Shown here: one piece after another, positions 27,201-40,501 of the stretch | Position numbering within the stretch: position 1 is the stretch's first letter | How the letters are laid out: each line of letters opens with the position of its first letter | DNA from: Bugulina stolonifera | Taxonomy: Eukaryota; Bryozoa; Gymnolaemata; Cheilostomatida; Bugulidae | Direction: 5' to 3' | DNA length: 64,000 nt | Assembly: GCA_935421135.1 (NCBI GenBank) | Contig: OW285191.1 | Location: 11,783,700-11,847,699 of the forward strand | The notes under the pieces: generated by a model | Told to the model about the DNA's origin: nothing | Database searches by the model: none | The model's input: only the letters and a program-made list of their open reading frames with translations | Position numbers and translations under genes: made by a program

Positions 27201-30200
27201 CATTCATGTATGATTATTACTAAGTCTTTTGATGCCTTTAATACCCATGTACAGAGGCCCGACCTCTCAGAATCCATTGATATTCACTTTGTACATGAAT
27301 TGGACCATTATAAGCAACTTTTGTAGAACCCGACCTATTTTGGGTCGGCCGTCGGGCTTCCGGCGGCCATGTTGTTGCGCAACTTCCAGACGACCTCACG
27401 TCGTCTTTTCCCGACACTACGTCGGGCGGAAGTCTTTATACTATATAAAGGGCATTGTTTCACTGTTCATTGTCTCAGTCTTCACTTGGCTTTCAATAAA
27501 GACACATCTATACTTGATACAGAGACTTTCACTTCCTTTTGTCAGGTCATTCGCTTAGCGAACCGCCTACTAGGTCGGATCACTCTCTCTCAACGTATAG
27601 TCTGAAGGTCAGACTTGGGACCAGATGGGTCGTCTCTGGTAGTTATTGGGCTACTGAGACCGCTCGATCTTTCATGTAATGCGAAGTCTTATTACCACTC
27701 ATAGGCACTTCATTTCTGGGTCGATAGTCGTCCAAGGACGACCGCACCAAATCACAGAAACCATTACAATACACGTAGTTGTACTTGCTCCGTTGCAAAA
27801 GTTTTCTGTTTGTAAGCAAAAGGAGGATTACAATGAACTTGGCGAGCAGATAAGTCCTTATCTAAATCGTCATTAATTCTTCTAACAATTTGCTGGATTA
27901 AGGTAAAATAGTCAGTTGTTTATATTCTAATCATTGACTCAGATCAGATACATTTAATTGGATTTCATCTTGAAACTCCCCCAAATGTATTTTATTGATT
28001 TAATTTTAAGCCGTCCAGAGAAAACACCGGCCTGGGCTGAAAGTAAAATCCTCGCTGTCGTGTGAAAAATCTAGGGGTGCCGATGAGCTGGGGATGGTTT
28101 CGTCCAGCCAAACAAAACCCAAGTCAATAGCCCTTTTGGCCTAAGCCGGGCAGCTATCTTGTGACTTTTATTTGTGACCCAGGTCTGTCCAAGAGGTCAC
28201 GAAGACACTAAAGTTTATGTTAGCTTTTATAGATTTCTTAAGAATACAAATACCCACCATGTGATAGATCTTACACCTGCTCCTGAGCAAGGTGCATACT
28301 CCATTCCTACAAGCATGTTAAAACCCTCTTAGTTAATGTTACTCACCATTCCATTCAAGCAACCATGATTCATAGTTCACCAACTCATTAGAAGTAAAGA
28401 CAGTCACTATTACATCAGTCTGGAAGACATACGATGTATTGGCATAGATGTACCCTTGCACGTTGGAAATAAGAACATTTGTGTTTCCATTGTAGAACTA
28501 CAATAATAAATGCATTCCATGATTAGGATGTTTATGTCTACAGGATCTAGCTTTGGTATATTTGACGATTTAGAAATGCTAATAACCAATTTTTAATGTT
28601 GTAACTCGGTAAGATATAATCCCTAGATAGCAGGAAGTTCAAGTTGAACGATTAACGTTAATTACTATTACAGCGTACACTGCAGAAAAATTTTCTCAAT
28701 AAATAGTGAACGATCAAATTTGGGAACACTTGTGTATTCTATGCTATAAACTCCCCAATAATATATTCTATTCTATTATGCAATGTACCCATTCTCTTTA
28801 CAATTATTAATGCCTCGCAGACACTTAAAGACAGACATTTGCGCACACAATTCAGACACTGATGTGCTGTACAAGTAGAAAACAGAATATCAAAAACTTA
28901 AACTTGCCCATAGTCCATCTCTGTCTGGTTCAATGTAGGAAGATTTAATGAAAGTTATCTGCACAGATTCACTAGGGTTAACAGAGATTTTCCAGATACA
29001 GGATGAATTGTCTGAGTAATTTCCAGGATATCCAGGAGCATAGATAGTACCATTAAATCCGCTAATCTCCTCTCCACATGTACCCCCGACTTTAATCAAA
29101 TCAAATGTGTTTACTAAGATATAAACTGTGAGGTATTCAAGGGTGGTAGTGTAATAGAGTGGATGAACTTGCTGTTTTGTATACTATAGGGCTACAGCTG
29201 TTCAAGTAGCACACATCACAGAAAGTGAGCTCTTCCATTTTAAGCCCTGCTTCTCAACCTTCAGTTTGTGGGGTTTACATTTTACGTTTTACATTATGGG
29301 GGTTTACAAGTATGCGTAGATAGGAGAACATTCTCTAACAGACAAAGCCTCTGTTCTGGTGTGCTATACAAGTACGTTTCAATCATCAGCACTAAGGGTT
29401 CATATCAACTAACTCTAATGGCTCAACTCACTTGGCACTGTGGCGTGAAACATGTTTAGATTGTAAATATGAATACATTTATCATTATCTTCTCTTCTTC
29501 CTTGATAAGGCCCCATGTAAAACTCAAGTTTGATAACATTTAAATTACATGTACTTACCACCTTCCCAGTGAAAGGTCCACCCACTACTTGCAACACTCT
29601 CATCTGATTGAAAGAAGACGGCAAGTCTATTAGCGTCAAATAGGTAAGATTCTCCAGAGTATATAGATCCAGTTTTGTAAAGAAGTTGTTGACCTCCATT
29701 GTTCCCATTGGTTATCTACAAATTAATACAATACGGTCCATTATCATAGACTATAAATGTAATTGAATACTACATTTCTTATTTTATATTGCATGTATGT
29801 TTCTGTAATCTCAGCTTTGATCACAGTTCTCCAAAACATGATTGGTTTCCGCAACAACCCCGCCCTACTGCACTGGTTAAACCTCATAAATATTGTACAC
29901 TTTGGCTAATACCCACACATAAATGTAGTATATACACTACATGTTCATACAATTTAGATCTACATGTATCGGTCATTAAAGAATGGATTTCTCCCTCTCC
30001 TAGAACACGCTATTGGATAAGCCGTATTACAACTTCCAAGCGTCGGATTGATTGACTTGAATATCGGCTTACACCACCGTATGACTAAAGCTCATTGCAA
30101 GGGATCCCTCTCTGCAGTTATTAAGCCTCTAGAAAACTTTGAAAGTTGTGGGAATCAAATTTTGTCCACCCTGAAGTGTGGAGCAAAATTTCACATCCGC

Positions 30201-33200
30201 GTTTACGTTGTTGTTGTTCATCGTTTTTTTTGCTTTCTATCACCGGGTTGCCAAGATCAAAGCTAACTGGAATAGTTTACCTTCTATGGTGTATGTCTAC
30301 ATACAAACTACATTGTAGTTGGCAATTGTTGGCATTGACAGTATTTTAATTTTTAGCACTTATAATTTCAAGCTCCGGCATGCCTTATATGGAAAATTAC
30401 TGGCCTTACAAGAAGAATGATATTACAACAAACCCGAATGTACTCACCTGTAAGTAGTCATACCCTGACTCCATATGTCCTGGTTCTGTGAAGTTAATTC
30501 TAATCTTATGCCCAGGTTCAGCAGATATAGTCCAGTAGCAGTCAGCACTGTTTGGATATGAACCAGGGTATCCAGGTGTAGAAATATTTCCACTGGATCC
30601 AGAGGAGTTTCCTCCACATGGAATTACTAGAATGTGTTATAGTATATGTTTCACAATCTGTCACAACACTCAACTAGTCAATAAAACCAGCAGTGCAAAT
30701 CGGCTCCTGGAAGGGTCCCCACTACTCCAGGCTCATGTACACTAGTAATAGTTCACATGATGAATGGCCAGTAGTAAAATAATTTGGCAGTTAAAGTCAA
30801 TATAATCAACCTTAAATGTACCCGTATAATGGAGAACAAGTCTTTTTACTGGAATACAATGCAATATATACAATTCCTGGTCATTGAGGATCTCTTGCAA
30901 GCCTATCAATGGTTTTAGCTACACTGCAACATGTAACTTTTGGTACAAAAGTACACTCCTGCCATGTTATAGGAAACCTATAGAACTTACAAGGCGGATA
31001 AGTTGTAGATAGTGTTGGAGTTGTCTCCACCAGCACAGCTTCTGTAAAAGTTGACAAACTCAGTAGAGCTGTCTAAATTATATGCAGCATGGACACCATT
31101 TGTTGGTAATAAGCTATGTACAAGTACATGTAAGTGCTAGTTTACTAAATAAGGTGTAGATTTTTTTCGTGATAGGATTAAATGATAACAGCATAAAAAC
31201 GGTTAATACACGTAGTTGTACTTGTTCTGTTGCAAAAGTTTTTTGTTTGTAAGCAAAAGGAGGATTACAATGAACTTGGTGAGCAGATAAGTCTTTATCT
31301 AAATCGTCATTAATTCTTCTAACAATTTACTGGATTAAGGTGAAATGGTCAGTTATTTATATCCTAATTATTGACTCAGATCAGATACATTTAATTGGAT
31401 TTCATATTGAAACTCCCCCAAATATATTTTACTGATTTAGTTTTAAGCCGTCCAGAGAAAACAAGAAATTATATTATGCTTTAGCTTGCCCTTCCATTCC
31501 AGAGCCCATGACTCATGATGCACTGACTGGTCAGAGATAAATTCTATCAATATGTAGTCACTCAACAGGATGTGTGACTCGTTGGGTGACAGCAAACCAT
31601 CTAGTGATAGTAGAAGGGCTCCGGTGTATCCATCGTATACCTGAAATCATACCGAAAATATTTAAGGTATGCTTAGTTCGAGTTTGCAGCAGAATGCCCC
31701 GGTCCTGAAAGAATGTGCACGTAAATTGATTACATCGAGTCAACCAGTTATTATACTTATCAGATCTTTTACTTCTGCAGTGATTAAGTGAATACATGTA
31801 AGCATAACAGTCTTTCAAGACCATGACAAAATTTACAATATATTATATAGCTCAAACTTATAATACTTTCAACAGAAATATTGGTTTTATCACATTTTTT
31901 CGTTTTAAATCTAGGATTCGTTCGTCAGAGTAAGATTTTTTTCCAATTTTCAGCTGATGAGAGATACATGCACTGTAAAGATAAAAGAAACTCACTGATA
32001 GGCTATCCCAAGATCTCTCAATGTAAGAAGATACAATGAAAGTTATCTCCACATTATATCCAGGAGTTACATATACTTCCCAGATACAGGATGAATTGTC
32101 TGAGTAATTTTCAGGATATCCAGGTGCATATATTGTACCAGTAGAACTGTTCCTCTCATCATTGCATGTTCCCTCAGCTGTAAGTATAATAACCACTCTG
32201 GGATTCCAGGTAAGCATTTCAAGTAAAGAAAATAATACGTTTCTCAATTAACCAATCAATACGCAGAGTCTATGCATTCAAAAAAGTTAACATGAGATGT
32301 GTCTACATGTAGCTAGTATATGTACAAACTACCTACAATGTACTATTCGCTTATTATAATAATGATGCACTGATCTCTGTTGTCTGCTTACCGGATTCCC
32401 AACTGAATCTCCATCCAGAGCTTGCTGAGATATCATTTGTATTATAGAGGATGCTAACTGCGTCTGTATTGAACAGATGGGTGTCCCCTTCTCTGATTGT
32501 GTAAAAAGGTAATAGCTGCAGTAGCTGTTCTCCAGTTATGTCATCTACTATCTACAAAAAGCTTAGTTTTGTCTGCCTACTAAATTTAACTCAAGAAATT
32601 TCTGGCTCACTCTTTTAGCATGGTTGTGAACACCCTGGCTTGAACCAGAAGCAGAATCCTCATTTTTCGCAAAGTAAAGTGCGTGTGCTAATGAGCCAGA
32701 GGTGGTTTCTTCTCACCAAACAAAAGCCCAAGTCAATAGCCCTTTCAGCCTGGGCTGATGAGAGGTTCAATTGGAATTTTATTTGCAGCCCAGGCTGCTC
32801 CAAGAGGTCGCGAAGGTACTATACAGTTAGCCCAAGTACAAGCTCCAGATTAAGTCAAGCTAGAGTGTTCGCTCCTTTCACCTTCTATGCAGTATCTTCA
32901 ATATGCCTTTTTTTGTGAGTAGCCATTATTGGGCAAGTAAAAGCCTTTCTATCGCAACATTAAAACCTAGGGCTTAGTCTGCATGCTCATAGGAATTCTC
33001 GTTAAAGTATGTCATAAAAATTATAAAAAAGATAAAAACATTCTAAAAATACAAAAATAAGTACATGTACATTGTGTCTTGTGCATTACTTATTTTTACT
33101 ATCCACCTAATTCTCACTATACAATGTGTTACAAGATAAACCTACCACTAGTTGTTCCCCATATTGTATCCAGCTCTGCTCTTCGAAGGTGATTTTGATT

Positions 33201-36200
33201 CTATATCCTTGTTCAGTAGACATTGTCCAGTAGCAGCTAACATTGCCATCGTAGTCAGAAGAGTAGCCCGGTGTAGACACATACCCACGGGTTCCCTTTA
33301 TGTTCCCTCCACAAGAGGGAGCTGAAGATAGTATAGAAGATGCAAGATGTTTACTCAGAACACTCTGAAAACTACATGGTTAAATTTTATTCACAAAGCA
33401 ATCTGTGCATATTTTACCTTCACCACACTTTGTCTCATCAGAACCATCGTAACAATCTTCTGTGGAATCACAACGATCAACGGGACGATAGCATCTGAAC
33501 ATTGTGTGAGACAATTCATTTGCACCATTCGTGCACTGCCTTTCTGTTCCATAGCAATCATGTACTAAATAAATACATAAAAATATATTTTACTCATAAC
33601 AATCAGTTAACGAATTTATAAGAATTTTACATTCTGACCAATGACTCTGAACATCTGAACATGGCGGTAGGTTGGAAGATATTCTCAAGAAGATTAATCT
33701 AGCATTCACTGCTTCTCAAGCTTTTCATTGATACTGTCATACTAACAGTACACTGCTACAGAGATCTTCATCGCATTATTTCGGTCCATACGACCCTCAC
33801 AACTTGTCGTTGCAGGGTTTACAGTGGAATCCATAAAATATTGTTCTTGTTAAGCAACATTTGAATTGACAGTACTAATTGTTATATCAATAAACTAATG
33901 TCTATAATAGCTTAAGCATGCGGAATCTATTAGGCCTAGTGTCCTACTCAATTTAACACAGAGGCCAACATTCCAACATAGTATTTACATTCTTGTAGAG
34001 CTACCCAAGTATCTCTGAAGCATTTTTTACCGAGTATTTGCCTGGATTTATTCTACTAGTAGTAATTAGGCGACCTACCAAACCTTAACCCTCATTCGAA
34101 TGTAATATCGTTTCAATGTTTTTAAACATAATGCATTTTGGATCCTCAATGGCATCATTTCAAAACACTTTTCAAATTGCAACATTCTAATCACTATTAT
34201 ACATGTATAGAGTTGGTCGTGAACTCATTGAAAGAACTCATATTCAGATCCGAATCAACTACATGTAACTTCACACAAAATATTTTGCTTACCATTACAA
34301 GTTTGGCGATTAGAAGTAAAGTACTTGTCTATTTTAGTGACACACTTTCCTTGATAGCATATGGAGTTGTGACCACAATCAGTGCCATCAGCAGCAGCAT
34401 TATATGCAGACATATAGCCAGAGATATCATCAGGGTTCACACACAGCAGATTTAGGCAAATCGCTGTGTTTAATTCCTCATAGAGTGACTGAAATTATCA
34501 TAATAACAAAAGATGAAAACTTTGTTCACATTAGAGTAGCACCTAAAACTGAGCTTAATCTTCAATAGATCTAGAGAGCCATTCATCAGCAAATATGATC
34601 ATATTCAAATGCTTAACTACAGACACTTTGGTGATATCTCTATTGCATACAAATGATCATTCTTACAAATGGCTTTTCAAAAAAGGTAGCACTAAGTACA
34701 GTGTACCAAGTAAAGATGTAGAATATGTGTCAGACTTTCCACATAAATTTCTTCTGTTTCCTATTGTAACATACTCCTATTTCAACATAAATTGGACTAT
34801 GTTGAAATAGGAGTATGTTACAATAGGAAACAGAAGAAATTTAAACAAATTACCTCATTACACCACATCAGGTTTTGTGGTAAACTCTCCCTAACAGTAT
34901 TTGCCTAAAATTAAGATACTACATTGACATCTAGAAGAGTAAAACATAGGGCCTTAATCTGTATTTACTACTCTATCCACTCACACTTGTATAGTTATAA
35001 GCTGAGGTGCCATAAGCAATGTAACACTGCTCATCAGCGTCAAAAATCTCTCCTGGTAGATTCTCTGTGATCCCATCAATGTCTTCATCAACTGGGAAGT
35101 CTAAATCTCCATCTAATGTATGCACACACTTTGCTTCCTCTCTGCATCAGAGATCACTGATATTATAATCGTGCGGTTTTTGCTTGATTTACGTAATTAG
35201 GATCATCAGACGACAGTTTCATTTTTACGATGACAAAAAGTTCAGTGTTTACTATTACAACATAGTGGAAGATATTAATTAAGCCTAATCAATTTATTTC
35301 TGACGAATATTCCAATACACTATAATACAATGTATATATATGTACATGTATATATTATATATATGTATATATATATATATATATATATAATATAAACAAA
35401 AACACTCTTCTAAGTGAGAATAGAATTTTTTGGTAAACCAGGTAAAGAAATCATTATAATGCTTACCCTTTAGCGTATTACTAGCAAAATGACCTCAAAA
35501 TACATTATCCGGTCTGCTTAACTGATAAATATGATGGATCAGTTGTATGGAATTTCCATAATTTGTGAGGTGACCGGGAGGCACTGCCACTCCAGTTGGC
35601 AAACTAACGTGGCCTAAAACACTACTTCCAAAATTGTGGTACTGTGACATTAGAATGAAAGATTAGAAGCATAAAGATGGCAAACCTCCTCAAGTTGGCA
35701 TAGAATGATCTCTGTGAGCAACAGGAAAAGAGAAATCTGTTTTCCAGGTGAGAAGACACACCAGCATAAGGTCCCATGATATAATTCTGATCATTACATT
35801 CAATGGAGGGCGACCCGTACTGGTCATCATGATGGGCTCCAAGGCTACAAAGCAAGAATAATGCTAATCTTTTTGATGTCTATTTTTCTAAATTCTAATA
35901 CAGATTGTCTGTCAACATTATAATACATATTTGACATTAAAAACATTGATATTTGTAATAGAAAATTGTGGATGTAAATCCTTACTTATGACCCAATTCG
36001 TGCGTAGCAATTCCTGCGACATATGTTAATAGTCCATTGACCTCTAAGAATGAGGCGGAATTCTCACTGTCACAGATAGTGTTGAGCCATGCCACTCCTA
36101 GATCAGATATTTCATTTGATGAGTATGCAAAGACCACTTCAGAAACAAGACTAAGTTTTAGTTATTTGTACTCAAGTCATAACTGTAAGTACATTACAAT

Positions 36201-39200
36201 GTACTTACCAAGCACTCCTGTCGATGGCCCATATGTTAGATCATATCTGAAATATAATTATAGGAGAATGACGTTTTGCATAATCATCTTATCTATAACT
36301 GTTTGTAAAATTAGACTGTAAATTACAAGAAAATACCGTAGATGATTCAAGGTTGACTTGACGAGTAGTGAAGAAAGAGATTTTGTTCACAGAGTTTTAA
36401 ACACAATGTAGTGCATCAACGCATTCAAATGTACGCATGCAGGTTTTTGTTCTGTGAGTTAATAGAGAAATAAATCCTCTGCTTTTGCATAACTTGCAGT
36501 CTAATTGGGTCTGTTTGCTAATGGAGCAATGTATGGTGAGCATCACGCTTTTATCGCACCCCTTTCCACTAAATTTATTTCAGCTAAAAATCTACATGAA
36601 ACTATTAGTATGGAAGGTGGTGACAGGGGTAATGACAGGTAGTGGCAGGTAGTGGCAGGTAGCGGCAGGTAGTGGCGGGTAGCAGCAGGTAGCGGCAGGT
36701 ATTGGCAGGTAGTGGTAGGTAGTGGCAGGTAGTGGCAGGTAGCGGCAGGTGGCGGCAGGTGGTACCAGGTGGAACTGAATAATGGCTGATGAACTATTAG
36801 TATGCCATCATATCATTTAAATATTTTACCCTGTCATCAGCATCAGGTGGTCATGAGCAGGTAATATCCCTGATTGCGTTGCCCTCCATTCGGATACGCT
36901 GCTTAGTCCAGTCTCGGCCTCTATTAGATAACCCCCTCCTGACCAGTATTTATGATTCTCAGTCAGCTGGGGAAGCTGAAAGGGACTCTGTATAAACAAC
37001 AAAATTATGAGCATCATGTTGTTCATGTAAGATTACTATTAGAATTTAATATGCCCCAACTACGTTTCCATTGATCGCACTAGCTTACAGCTCACATGAA
37101 TTATAGCTGTGGTTAGCAGTGCGTACTAAGCCATCCCATGAACTAATAATAGCTCGCACTAATCGTTGGAATATAGCCAGCTTGCATGACTTCGTAAGAG
37201 AGTACGCATTGATTGAGCTTGCTAAATGGCTGCGAGCTGAGTCATCTCATGGCTCGAGCTGACCTTAAACTGCACTGAGTTCGAACCATGGAAACCCAGT
37301 GAATATATCTCACAGGCAGCAAGTATGCTTTAGTGAACAAAGAAGCATTAAGCGCAATGATTATATTGTAATGGTTTCTGTGATTTGGTGCGGTCGTCCT
37401 TGGACGACTATCGACCCAGAAATGAAGTGCCTATGAGTGGTAATAGGACTTCGCATTACATGAAAGATCGAGCGGTCTCAGTAGCCCAATAACTACCAGA
37501 GACGACCCATCTGGTCCCAAGTCCGACCTTCAGACTATACTATGAAAGAGAGTGATCCGACCTAGTAGGCGGTTCGCTAAGCGAATGACCTGACAAAAGG
37601 AAGTGAAAGTCTCTGTATCAAGTATAGATGTGTCTTTATTGAAAGCCAAGTGAAGACTGAGACAATGAACAGTGAAACAATGCCCTTTATATAGTATAAG
37701 GACTTCCGGCCGACGTAGTGTCGGGAAAAGACGACGTGGTGTCGTCTGGAAGTTGCGCAACAAGATGGCCGCCGGAAGCCCGACGGCCGACCCAAAATAG
37801 GTCGGGTTCTACAAAAGTTGCTTATAATGGTCCAATTCATGTACAAAATGAATATCAATGGGTTCTGAGAGGTCGGGCCTCTGTACATTGGTATAAAAGG
37901 CATTAAAAGACTAATAATCATACAAGTATATACAATAACATATAGTAAAGTACAAGCAGATATATACATGTATATGCACACAATAATGAGTGTCAGGTGT
38001 AGGAGACGACTGTGCGTATCATTACAATATTGTCAGGTCAATCAATACCTGATCACTCATAAAATAATGGCACCCGATATAAGCATTATGACGTAAAAGT
38101 ATCCGTATTTATATCCTACATACCGTCAATACCACGATTCCAGTGAGATTAACAGATATTCTCAAGTTTTCATTTCTAATATTGCTGTATGTATCATCCA
38201 TCTAAAACAATGATATGGTACTTTTGCTGCTTTTTCATATACATGTACATAGCACAAAATAGCACAAAAGTACAGCTACCAGCATAGCTAAAGGTGTGCT
38301 ATCCCATAACCATGATCACAGTTCACTCCATTAATTGTCTGCAGGTCCTCATTTTAAAGAAATGAGGACCAAGTGAAATTCTTATTTGGACCCCAACGTG
38401 AGTTCCCTCCTTCTCTCTCTCCCACCCTTTCTCCTATCTACATGTACACCATGTTAATTCTCATCTATCTATCTGTTTGCCAGCTGCTGCTGCTGCTGCC
38501 AATCTGTCTAATTGTATCTGTCAACAGATCCTAGTTAGACAGCTATGCATTGTACTGTTTATACGCCATGTAGGCTACCTTATAAATTATATAACCTCCG
38601 GTATATATGCATTTACATGTATATACCAGGTTATACACTTTTGGTGATCTTTCCAAGAAGAAAGAATATTTTCTGTATACTTTTGATTAAATATGTCTTT
38701 AGTTCCACTGGGAATAGAAGAATACTTGAGTAAAGTGATAATGTACTCACAATCTGCACTAAGTGAGCAAAATATATAACAAGGTTGACCATCGGATCCG
38801 TGTCCTCTCCAGCTGTATGGACATCCATACTGGATATCCTGTTCCAGAGGGCGTTGTCTATGAGGAGACAAAGCTCTACAGTAGCAGAAACAGGGTCAAA
38901 CTGTTCCATCACAGTTTCTCGCTTTCGTCGAATCCTTGATGAAGCAACAACTTCAAAATAAAATACACTGAGTTGAACTTAATTGAGGTCTCTGTTTTCT
39001 TTTAGAATGGCTAGAATAAATACTGTATCCCTTTCTTTGACTCCTACATGTTTTTTTGATCAAAATTGTATATATGGCATTAGTTCTATGCTTATATAGC
39101 CTACCATACCTCTATTGGTTTAATATCATTATGCAAAAGAGACTGAGAAAATAAGTGTGTTTGTATGGTTCGGAACATGCAAATCAGGGCTGGTTAGGAT

Positions 39201-40438
39201 CCACTGCATGTACTGCATGTCCAGTCATTGGCATATGATCATATCTCGAGTCATCTTCTAAACCACTAAAGACTACACATATTACATGTAGATACATACT
39301 TCCATCAGCTCCCATTAGTATAGGCTTCTTCATCTTCTGTTTCTTGATCCGTCCTTTAGTTTTGTCTAACGGGTCAGATTTAATGTTAAACTCATGTTGT
39401 CCAAGTTGGAAATAGCCCTATAAAGTTGCACCATAAAATACAATTGTATTTTTCATTTAAATCTAATGGAAATGTAGGACTAAACTGGGAACACGATCTA
39501 ATACACGTCTTTTGAACAAGGCCTCATTGTATCCAACTCTAGCTACCTTGAAGCACCTTGTTAGGCACAGAAGTGGAGAAATTTGAATAGCCTTATTTCT
39601 TTGCTTCTGATTGGGGTAAGTGAAGTTAAGCAATCAAACATGGAGAAGACAACTTCTTTCGTGTCAATTTTAAAGAAGAACCAAAGCGTTCCCAAATTCT
39701 CTATTTTTGTGTGTAACTCAAGTCAGCTAACCAATATTATTATAACATTATTATGTTTGAACCATGTGTGGTATTCCATATTAGTTCTAGTTGTATAGCT
39801 ACATGTAGTGTACAATCACCTTGTAATTTTGAGGGATTGTTGCTTCATACTCTTTGGTTTAGAGTTTAAAGTTTAGTATAGACATGTACACATATTTATA
39901 ACAATAATAACTAGCTTAGTTGCAGCACATCTAAAATGCACACCTCTGTCTCTCCTACTTGCTGTTGACACTGGACATCTACGCTTAATACTTAACATGC
40001 ACATGTACACTTATATTGTACTTTCATGTGCTTTAAACAAAGCGAGTGAAACTTTAAACTGACCGATGCTCCCAAAAATTGTACAATAAACTGCTTCACC
40101 CGCAGCTTTTCAATGTACTAACGTTGCCAGGCACACTGCAACTCAGCCATAGGGTCAAAAGTTCAACATTTTAAAATTTGAGTAATGCCAGAATAGTGAA
40201 TAAAGTCGGAATAGTAAAACTACAATGAGGTGGGCTATCCAGTTTTCTCCAGTCTCTGGTCTAACTGCACTCTAAGCAATATTACACACAGGGAAATCTG
40301 GATTTAATCTACAGCTGCTGTACTGATTACTCACAGATGATATACAATAAAATGTTAGTAATATGGCTATGCTCTAGCAGAAAATACATGTACATAAGCT
40401 CAATAACAAGACGGTAGAATTGTTAAAAAGAAAAATTT

Positions 40439-40501
<63 letters not shown>

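Larger units (their letters stand above)
14815..31465. repeat. Tandem array of about 4.2-kb CUB cassettes
   Basis: Homologous points recur at 16264, 20481, 24698 and 28908 (periods 4,217, 4,217 and 4,210). Exons, introns, an LTR and other intronic repeats are all included. Units 1 and 2 are nearly identical over several kb. Unit 3 has scattered changes, for example a short insertion at about 25070-25090 shared with unit 4. Homology of unit 4 to the others ends near 31460. Confidence 0.9.
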
